DNA of 64,000 bases from Bagarius yarrelli (Eukaryota > Chordata > Actinopteri > Siluriformes > Sisoridae): positions 1,526,501 to 1,590,500 of the forward strand of contig VCAZ01000040.1 in the NCBI GenBank assembly GCA_005784505.1. The letters run 5' to 3'. The stretch's first letter is position 1. The number at the start of each line of letters is the position of its first letter. The notes beneath the pieces were generated by a model. That model saw nothing but the letters and a program-made list of their open reading frames with translations, searched no databases and was not told the DNA's origin. Position numbers and translations under genes: made by a program. Positions 35,001 to 46,300 of this stretch are shown here, piece after piece.

Positions 35001-38000
35001 CTTTGTGCTTAGCGACAAGAGATTCTTCAGCGCTGATGGGAGCAGCAGGGCATGCTGGGTTAAATACCACGAAAATGCACACACATTACCAATCACATAC
35101 CAGACGCCCACTGGAAACTCATTATGGTGCACAGGCACGAATGCTTTGTTTGGTTAAGGTGTGGTGATGCGTTTGAATACGTATACCTTTTCCCACTGAT
35201 AACACGTTCTGTTCTCTATCCTCTCGGTGAGTCACCGTCATGTTTGCATTAATGGTCGGATCTCACGATTGCTCCGACTATGGCAATGAGTTCAGCAGTT
35301 TCAGTCGTTATATAAGCGAAATCCAATACAGCAGGTGATCTATTACATTTTTTTTAAAAGGAGAGTTGTTTAACCGTATCTGGTTTAACACCCTGATGTA
35401 GAAATGAGCGATTGTTGTTGGCATAAGAAGTATAAAAATAAGTAAAAAAAATATATCCAGCTGGAAGCTATACAGTTCTGTAATATATGCCCAACCAGGG
35501 TGTGGTCTTTGTTTTCTCAGTAGTAACATATTTAAAATCAGGATTAAAATAGTGCTCATCTGTGTTAAAAAAAAAATCATCAGGAATCTCTAATCGCCTC
35601 CTCCTCTGAGCTTCAGACCTCCTGTCAGGATTTTTAATTAAATCCTTAATGAGTGTAGGAAATAGGCTGTCGTCTTTTCCTCCTTTTTCCATCCCTCACT
35701 GCTTCTTTCAAGCTCTTCTGCTGATCTGGTGAAATTCTAAAGCATTGTTCTGACTGTCATTGCTGTGACCTAACTTTGTTTCCTTTTTGGCATTTTACTC
35801 TTTTAGATCTTAATTAATCAAAGACATTTATTTACATTTACAGCATTTGGCAGACGCCCTTATCCAGAGAGATTTATTTTTTTACACAGTTGAGCAAATA
35901 AGGATTAAGGGCCTTGCTCAGGGGCAAAGCGATGGGAGCCTGGGGGTGCTGGGAATCAAACCTTCAATCTTCCAGTTAGCGGTCCAACACTGATCTACCA
36001 CCTCCCAATAGTTTACATGGTCTGTATTTGTATGTGGTAATTCTCTGTAGCATCATTTTCATTTTGTATTAGACTTTTTTGCATTTGGTTGTACTGGGTA
36101 TTGCTTTTCTGTTTAATCACGGGCGGTACACGAGTAAAGCGTTTGCGTGAGCGATAAGCATGTTCATAGAGGTGGAATAAGGAGAGGAGTGTCACACCGC
36201 AGAGTGATAGCGGGTAGAGGGAGAGCGAAAACTGCACTTTGAACACTGTCGGTCAGTGCGGCGCAGTAAATGGCATATTTTCGGCTCATATTTTACTCAT
36301 AAAAATGTCTTTCTGCACCCCCCCTTATTATAACGTCACGCTCCCTATTTGGGAACCACTGAGCTCCCAATTCCCCATAAGATATCTTAAGCGTTTAGAA
36401 TTATTATGCTATTATGCTTTTATTTAAAGTAAGGTAATGTTGAACATTTCTCTACTTTCTAAGTGAACCTCTCATGTTCATGTGTACACTATTATAGCTG
36501 AGCTTTGTTACTGCTCAAAGACATAGTGTGTTTCCATGAAGCCTCTTCCAAATTTTTTTCAAATGTTGTTCCTTGGTCAGTCAAGAAATATTTGCTTTTA
36601 TGTTGTTGTTTTTTCATGTCAGAAAATGTGTTCTTAATACAAAAATGTCTTAAATAAAATGGTACAATATTTACAATGGTTTTTCTTGGCAGATCATTGC
36701 CTTAACTCGGTAAAAAATTCTCATAATAGATTTCATCTTCCTTTTTGTGGCAAAACATAGTAGATAAATATGAATATATATTTTAAGGTTTTTGTCCAGT
36801 TAAAGAGGTTTTCTTTATGTATTGCGGTCTTTCCTTGATTGTCTTAGCTTTGCATTTTCCCACAGGCTGTGGTGTAATTATCCCGACTGTCTTAACCTTA
36901 AACAGGTATTTAGTTCTTACTGGTCATGTCTTCTGTTGAGGATAAAGACACAGTCTGCTTTCTAGACTAATAATATCCTCATTAATGTAACCTGAAACTG
37001 TTGCTATTTTCTAAGTATATGGGCCCATTTAAAGCACCTCACTGCCTCAGACCACAGATCTCCTTTTTCAGATCGATCCAATCACAGCCGGAGATCATAT
37101 TACAGCAGTGATTAACATAGCATTGTCAATGGGCTTTTAAGAAGACCGGCTTAGATCTCAGACAGAAAAGTGTTGTTTTTTTTGTGCCTCTAACTGAGTC
37201 GGAAGTTTTCTGTGTTCTAAATAAAACAAGTTTAGTTCTAGTCTCCAGGTCTAAGGTGTGTTTTATGGCTTAACATTCTTTTAGTTCAGAGTTCAGTAGT
37301 GTCATATTTAGGCTTGCTTTTACAGGACTGGATGTTGTAACAGTTGGCAGGCTGGAGTTTCCTGATGCAGCAGAATGAGGTGATAATGTGTACCAGCCCT
37401 GAGTGTCTCTGTTGAAACCAGGAACATGGTGAATTTTCCATTCATTATGCAGTAGGGGGTGTGTGCTCCTGAGTGGAGCGATACTTCTGACGTGCGCAGT
37501 AATATTTTTTTTCTTTTGGTTTAGTGAGTACTGCCTCGCATCACAGGCTTTATTGACACAGGAAAGAGGAAAGTGCGATTAAGGATTCTTAGGATGGTGT
37601 GTGTTGTCCTGTGACTAAGAAACTGTATTACATCATAATGCCCGATGGCATGTGAGCGTATGTGTGTGCGCAGAGGTACGATAAGACATGATGAGTGATT
37701 ACCAGAAAAAAAGCTTGCTCCAGGCAAGCAAGCCTTGAAAAAAATATAAGCGGAGTTGAGATATGTATTACCATTCTGTTTGGAATGTGGCCAGCTTCTG
37801 TTCTTCTACCCCTGGCTAGATTGGACAGGACGGTGCATTGGATATATAATATATATAAATACAAAGCATGAACCATGCAGGGATGGCAGGAAAAACAGTA
37901 AGGGTAAAAATAAATTAGCCGACCCAGTACATTTTTGTTCCATTGACTTTCATTCATATGCATATGCATGTGAAGACCAGGAAAGTAACAAAATCCCAAC

Positions 38001-40206
38001 AAAACGTCTTTTCGTTGCGTTTGTGCTTCCGGTCATCCACAAATGAAAGTGCAAATTCAATGAGCGCCAAATTAATATAATCTGAATACATAGAAGATGG
38101 ACGTTATGCCATGGCCTCTTCACAAAGCTAAGCACTGATTGTAGCGGTGTCACAGAATTTTACTTTATACAACACAGCTATTAAAAAAATTATTTATATA
38201 TGCTTTGGTTGCAGCAACACAGTTGGGTAAATTTCTAATATCAGAAACACATGATAGTAATATAAGATAGTTCACTTGATTTATGTTTTTTCTTGTTTCT
38301 ACCTCAATTGTTAGGGTGTTAGACTGATAATCAGAGAATTGTGAGTTTAATTCTCAACATCACTAAGCTGTCATTGCTGGGCTACTGAGCAGTGCCCCTA
38401 CCCTGGAACCCTGGAACTGCTCAATCAGATAATAAAAATAAGATGACTGTAAGTCGCTCTGGATTTGGGTGTTTGCCAAACGCCAGTAAATGTTATTGAA
38501 AGAAAAAAAACGTTATGGCACTTATGGTTATGGTATGTTCTGTCCAGTTGTCCATGTTTGTAGATGTCTTCAAAGAAATTTGGAATGTTGTTAATCTAGA
38601 GTGAACCTAGAGCCTTCCCTAAAAAAACCGAGCAGCATAAAGTTTGCTTGCTGCTTTAGCTTGGGCATTTGGGAACTGGCTCAAAGCTAGTGATAGATAG
38701 TGAAAAAAAATGATGGTGTCCTTGAGTTTGCACAGTTAAAGTTAAAACTGGTTTGCCCCAGTTCTGCTAAAAATAATGCATGCAAACAGTCAAAAGGACT
38801 GCTAAAGTGACCGAGATATAAAATTTAAGCAGTTGTAAAGATGTGATTTTTCGCACAAGTTAATATGATTCTTTAGGGTCTTAATGAAAAGTCTATAATA
38901 TACTTTGATTAAAAATGTTTATTGGTAGTCTAAAAAAAACCCCCTTATTTTACCTTGTGAACAGCTCTGTCCATAATAACCCGTTTCAGTGCATGTTGCT
39001 TTAAATGAGCTCTGTTTTTCCCACCCCTCTGTTCTGTGGGGTGTTTACTGTTTATACTTTAAAAATAGTTAATAGTTCTAGTTAACAAAATAAAATAGTT
39101 GTAGTTAAATGTTGTAAAATAGTTTTTATCAGTTGTAAATAGTTACGTGACGCAGTTATAAACAACGCCGTTAAACAACGCAGTTTGTGTAAACCATGTA
39201 GTGTTAACATGTTTTCCTTGTACAAAGGTAAGCATGTAGTGTTAACACATGTTTTTCCTTTATTGTTCATTATAAATGTACACCTATACTGTCACAACCA
39301 CATAAATGTGACAGGAAGCTACATTGTTCACAACCAATGAGCTCCTGCCGAGCTTCAGCACCCGGGTTTATGGTATAACCCGCTTATTGAAAAAATACCA
39401 GCTCAGCAATGTTTGAACGGCAAAAATATATATAACTCCTGCCTGTTAAATTAAATAGCAGCCCAAATTTTATCAACCCGCCCAATGCTTTTTTTTTGTT
39501 GCTCTGACGTTATCAAAAGAACCAAAATTGGAGGGAAAACCCCCCCCCCCCCCCCCAATATGGCAACACTGCTTGGGCTGGATCTTTGCTGTGTCAATCA
39601 ACAATCGTGGGCCGAGTGATGTCATTAAAAACAGGCATCTGAAAACGGCTTGACACACACTGCCAACTTTCAGTTCAAACAACTTGTAAAAGTGCATGTC
39701 GCATCCGATGGACCAAAGATGACGGGAGATAAATGTGAGATATTTCCTCTACTTTCTATCTGTCAAACACTTAAAACTTTAAATGTGAGGAAAGTTTATA
39801 TGACAGTTTTCCTTCACTTTGCCCCATATTTGCATATAAGTATAAAAGTTGTAAACAACCCTGAACACAGCATGCTGTTAAGTTGTGAGGACATTTCCCC
39901 CAGTAACTGAAGGACTTCGACTGAGCATAAACCAGGTCAAATCCCAGGATCAAGAGTCTGCCACTGCTGGGCCCTTAAGCAAGGCCCTAAACCTTCCTAG
40001 AGGGATAAATTAGATAATTGAAGGTCAGTCTGGATAAGGGCACCTGTGCTGTAAATGTCCAGAAATTGTATATTTTTAAGTGTGTATTATCTCCTACTTT
40101 CAACCAAGCAGGAGGAATGTGCTTCAAGACATCAACTTTAACCCAGTTGCTTCATCTAAGTGAGTGAAAGAGGCAGAACAAGCTAGAAATCTCATGTAAC
40201 TGAGTG

Positions 40207-40241
<35 letters not shown>

Positions 40242-40252
40242 ACGGAGAGGGA

Positions 40253-40315
<63 letters not shown>

Positions 40316-43300
40316 ACTGTCAGCAGATTCACAGCTGATGTAGGCCTGTATTTGTTCTGGCAAGATACATAAGCAAGGAGTCTCCTGTGCCCTCCCATTC
40401 TCACTTTTATTAAGCACACACTAAACTCTAATCCAAATGAAGAGGTTATAACTTGTCTCCTCATGTCCTGCGGCCCACAAAAATCCGCATCAGCTTCCTG
40501 GCCTTGTTCTTCTAAATAATACTTTGTACAATAGCACAGCAGTCTGACCTACATCAAGCTAACGAAATATGACGGCTAGATCACTGTGAACACAGACGCC
40601 ATTAACAGCACATAAACAAATGAAACCAGGTTGTGCTGGGCTTCACTGTGCCTCACAGTCTGACCCTGATCTAATGACGCGTGCATGTAGTGTCATGCAA
40701 TGAAACCATTGGCCTGTGCTGCCAAGAGAAAGTTATTATCAGTTCATTCTGGATTTCTGGATCCTCCAAACGATCAGCGTGCCAAAGAGAGTGCCAATTA
40801 CAAACTATAAATATCAAGTTTTTACATGACAAACTCTCTGTCTCTTGTGATCCTCCAAATCCTTTTTCTCTCTCCTCTCTCATATGATTGTTTTATTCAG
40901 CTATATCTAGTCTCCTTGTGATCCTCTGTGATCCTCTGATATATATATTTAAAAAATTTTGATAATATCTATATCTATATCTATTATCTATAGCAATAGA
41001 AAGTAAAGCCAGAGAAAGTAAAGCCAGACAAACTATAATAGAACTATAATCTAATCTTGTTAGCTGTCACGTTTTGAATTTATCTTTGACTTAAAATTTC
41101 TTCCAAGGCCAATCAAGGCCACTAAGTAGAGAATTTTTTTCACCTTCCGGATGTAGAGCGGTGTGGATGATGTAGCGTAACACTGATGTAGATGTAACAC
41201 TAATCCTTGCGCTACTCACTTCCTCTTGTTTATTATATTACAGATTTATTTCTTTTAGATGGCATGCATTAAAGTGCAACTTTTTGCTATAGGTAAAGAT
41301 AAAAAATGCTTTAAGATTTGTGGATATAATTGTGTTTTTGCAATTCAGTTGTAAGTTTATGCTCAGGAAGTTTGTGGGTTATTATTAAATGGCTTGTTTA
41401 AATTTTTCCTTTTTTTTTTTTTTCTTTTAATTAACTTCTTCCCCCCTCTTGTTCTCCTACTCTCTCTATCTATCTGTCTCTTTATCTCTCTCTCTCTATC
41501 TCTCTCTCTCTCTTTCTCTCTTGCTCTCTGTACCTTTGTTTTTTGTGTGTTATTAGTTGAAGGTGTACTTTTTCCAGCCAGTGCCACCAAGGTATGTGCA
41601 AAATAGGCTCAGAATAGCAACACCTCAAGAATTTTTTTCCCTATTGAAAGGATTTTTCCCTCTCTCTCCCACTTGCTCCCCCTCTTTCACTCACCCACTC
41701 ATTCTCTGGTCCTTAAGAAGCACTCATTATGCTCCCCTTCATCCCCCCGTAACTGGAACGCAGTGGCACATACTGACCACGTGGGATATACACGGCCCGG
41801 GAACCTTAAAGAAACAGGATGCCTATCAGAGGCGCTCGGTGTTAGGCTGTCCAACAAAGTGCTCGGGCTGGTTAGGTAGTGAACCCAGCATTGTACAGCA
41901 GCTCGACACAAAATGCCTTGAAGGGAGCCATTCATTAAAGCGAGACATGAGACATCACATCTGTCATACGGCCTGCTACAGAGCTGCTGAATATTAGATG
42001 AGGTGAGGACGCGTCACTGGCTGTGACCGGCCGGCACACAGAGCCATTCATTGATAGGAAAAGAAGAGATATTGCAAAGTAGGGCTTGACCGATATCTGT
42101 TTTTCAGGGCTGAGGCTGATACTAATTATTACAGTTTTAAGGAGGCTGTTAACCGATATTTTTTAACTATAAATATATAAAATATACCTGAAAGCGGTAG
42201 CTCAGTGGTTAAGATGGTGGTCTCCTAATTGGAAGATCGATTACCAGAGTCACTAAGTTACCACTGTTGGGCCACTAAGCAATACCCTTAACCTCCATAT
42301 GCTTAGTTGTATAAGGTAGATAAATGTAAATAGCTCTGGATAAGGGCGTCTGCCAAATGCCAGAAATGTAAATGAAACGTAAATATGTCTGGTATAAAAA
42401 TGAAAATTAATGACAAAATTGAGAAAAACAAATGCTCTGACAGAAACTTTTAAACATATCTTTAATTCTGAGAAATTTTAATAATAACATTAAAATAACA
42501 TAAAAGTACAGGGAGCACCCAGCAGCAGTCTGTACACTTTTTTAAAACCTAAAAAACGAAACAACAAGAAGCAACAAATGAACAAATAATAGAAAATAGA
42601 TGTAATAGATCCCTGAAGTTTTTTGAGATGGGTGTTCGGCATGCTCTCCAGTGGGCTTGCTTCTTCTCATACTCTCTTGTCATAAATTACAGGAAGTTCA
42701 CTAAAGACATGCTCACTAGGGACCGATGGATGCTCATTAGAGCCTAATACTACTTTTCAAAATGTATATATTTTACCTGCAAATCGGTTTTAAAAATGAC
42801 AGATACCAATTATTATAAAAATACTTAATATCGGTGCCGAAAATTGGCCAGGCCGATAATCGGTTGACCCCATTCATTTATTTCAAGATGATTTTCTGCA
42901 CAATCTTTAGCCACAGTGCTATAAATATGGCCGCAGAGGTTAAATATGCCACGATAATTGTATTTATAAATGACCTGCTAAAGCTAAATCAATGCAGGTA
43001 CACTACCAGTCACCTGTTTCTGCATTTCCCTCACCTTGTGTAAGAGAATACCCAGTTGTGACAGTGGTGTTTTATTTCATTAATGTGAGGCCCTCTTCTC
43101 ACACACTGATACACACCGTCTCTGTTGTCCAACTGCTGTGACCCTGTTTCCTGTGCTGGGCTTAATGATGGTCCCAATAGTTTGAGTAGTTGTGCTTCGA
43201 GTGCCAAGCAGAACAGCCAGTGTTCTGCACACACTGCCTGGCCAAAAATGATGCATATTAGATTTTAATAAGTTTAAAATAAGTTCATTATTGCAGTGAT

Positions 43301-46300
43301 GAATGTTTTAGCTGCCAAGCATTTCTTTGAACAAATAAAAATGTATCCCGTGCCAGTGAAAAAGTTATTACAGTGTGATATTAGTAAGTGGCAAATTATC
43401 AGCAAACCAAAATACGCTAAAATCACAAGAATTTTTGCAGAAAATATGTGGTTGGAAAATATTCTGTTGTAAAGGTTTAAAGACCTTTAAACCCTCGGTA
43501 GACCTTGCAGCATGTTGGCATGATTGTACCACATGGCTTTGCTTTTTCGACATGGTGCATTATCAGCCTAAACACAACCATTATAACATGGGTTAATTGT
43601 GGCCACGAAGAAACACACAATGTCATCAACAATATTTTTTCCACCGTGGTTTTATAAAGTGCCTATTTGAGTTACAGTTGCCTTCTGCTAATAAATCTGA
43701 CTATTCTACTTGGGTATCTTTCATCAGCAAAGTTTGGCTTATAGTTATTTGGTTTGTTGTAGTTATGCTCTTTGTTTTTTATGTGTGTTTGTGTGCGTGC
43801 GTCTTTTACATTGTTCTGTGTAAATAACGCTGCCTCTAAAAAATCCCAGGAGAGCTAAACCTAAACTACTCTGAAATACTCAAACCGGCCTGTCTGGCAC
43901 CAACAGCTATGTCGCGCTCACATTTCCCCCCTCAGACTGATGTGAAAGTTAAAGCTCTTGCCCTGGTACCTGCAGGATTCCTGCATTGTTTTGCTGCCAC
44001 ATGATCAGCGGGAAAAAAAACCTGGCTGATAATTTTCTTAAGCTGTTTAAATGTGCAACCTAATCAAATTGCAAACACAGATAGCTAGCAAGATTTTACA
44101 CACCTTTAGGCAAAGGAAGGGTTTAAAAAAACCAGCTTCGAATTAAACATGATCTTTTGTGAGAAGACAGAACAGATAACATTAAAATAAACTAGATTTA
44201 TAAATAATTGGTGTTTTATAGTATGTTCTAGGTACAAAAATCCAGTATTGGCTTCCATCCAGAACATGTTCTCCTAGACAGAATCATGTAGAGGGCGCTC
44301 CAAAAAATATACCCACGTTTTGACTCCTAATTTTTTTTCTCAGTTCAGATCTGAGAAGAAGAGTGCAAAGAGGTAGTGTGAGAAATTCCCTGTGCGTTCC
44401 CCAGACCTCAATGCAGTAAACTTTTTTCCGCAGGGATATATTGGAGATAATGTTTACAGTTTAGTAACTAGCAATAGTTGATAAGCTAAAAATTGAAAGA
44501 AAATGTTTCATGTTGAATCAGTGTCGAGTCCGTGTCATCGGCTTTGTTTAAAAAAACGTCATCAGTTTGAACATGTTTGTAAATGTGCATTTATGCATTA
44601 AGAATCTTTCATCTTGTTTCAAAGTTAATAAACAATGCATTTATTTATAGTATGTTTTTTGAGGCACATTGTATTAGGACCGCACAATATAGCATCGATG
44701 AGGCAATGTGTGTATCTGCAGCAGTCACACCGCAGGACATGCAATGTTATAGCGGGATTATATTTGACTGCACCACATTTCAGAACACGTGATTTGTGGA
44801 TTAATTGTAACGTTTAATAACAGAGTGAATGTTGACCATTTGCACATTGTTTTAAGGTCTGTTCCTGCGTACATTTCAGGTTTTAAGCATTTAGACACAA
44901 GCATTTAGATTAATTATACTTAATATATACAGTGATGTCTATACAGTGGAATTTTACATTTGAAAAAAAACCCCTTTAAAGCAGTGTTTATTTCATTTAC
45001 ATCTTTGTTTCTGTTGTATTTATCTATGCTTATTATTCGGATTTCATATATTACACAGAGTCATGCCCTTACAGAATTACCTTAATTCTTCTAAAATAAT
45101 AAATTATTAGGAAATAGAGTAATTCAAGTCATATGGTGATTTTATTATATTGCAAAACTCAGAGAAAAACGAAATATCGCATTTTCGGGGTCTTTTTCCC
45201 AATATCGTGCAGCTCTACCCTGTATAGTCTTTATGAAAGACATCTTTGTTGTGTGATTCTTTGAGGAAGCCTGGTCCTGCACAATTCTTTCCAACAGTGT
45301 CCAAGGATTCGCTTTCAGTACCAACATATCAGCAGTTTTTCCCTCTCTAATTGGGCGATGGGACGTTGTTTACCTTGTTTTCAGCAGTATGAAAGTTATC
45401 GATTACACTCCTCTATCTATTGATTAGACAAGCAGTGTGTATGGAGCATTAAACATAGTAAAACTGAGCTCAGTGTCATGTCGCATCATCATAGCTTATT
45501 GGAAGGGGAAAAGGGGGAACAAACGATCAGGCACTATGCACCGCTGCACAGGCTGAACACACACTGCATGCGTCTGCTTGCTTCAGAGAGCAGGTTTGCT
45601 GGAGTACCTGGGTTATGCTCATGGATGTGTGAGGAAAATTGTGACTTACAGATTGGGCCTGAAAGTGTGTGTGGGTGGGTGTGTGCTTGTGGGTGTGTGT
45701 GGGTGTGTGTGTGTGTGTGTGTGAAGTAGACATTTAGTTGTTTTTTTTTGCTCATAGTACAAGTTTTTTTTTTGCTTATGAATGTCATTTTCTCGACTCT
45801 CATGTCAGATATGTTTACCTCCATATTGCTGCAAAGACAGGATGTGAGATTTGTTTTTGGTTTAGTTGAAGGACAGCGAGCAGTTGAGACACAACTGGTG
45901 ACCTAATGCTTTCCAGGTTAATAATTAGAGCAGCGTTTAACCGTTAACCATTAGCGTTTTCACAGGACAGTCATGATCATGTTCAAGTCTAAAAAGGCTC
46001 TTGTTTTTATCAGCTATTGCCTGTACTTATTTCCTCTCTTATTTTCCCCTTGCTCTCTTCTCATGTTAATACTTTGATCCTGGGTACCATTGTTAACAAA
46101 GGTGAAAGTTTACGAGGGCAGCCGTGCGAGTAAATCTCTGTGGAATTTTGCGAGCGGCTGCTGACAGACAGAACGAGAGAAGGAGCACAGGAGATATGTT
46201 GAAAAAGGAGGGAGGGAGGTAGGGAGGAAAGGGGACAGGAGTCTTGCTTGGCCCAGCTTTACAGTAGATTAAACTTCAAATCTGTGGGCTGAAGGCATTT

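Noticed and set aside
37628..38002. 124-codon minus-strand open frame in the pard6b intron
   Set aside because: No similarity, and overlapping open frames exist on the other strand with equal quality.
41557..41997. 146-codon plus-strand open frame
   Set aside because: It starts in a T-rich/CT-rich stretch and has no domain or splice context. It overlaps a possible non-coding conserved block instead.
45666..45722. TG/GGGTG-rich tract considered as a regulatory G-rich or telomere-like array
   Set aside because: The unit is irregular and it grades into an ordinary (TG)n microsatellite.
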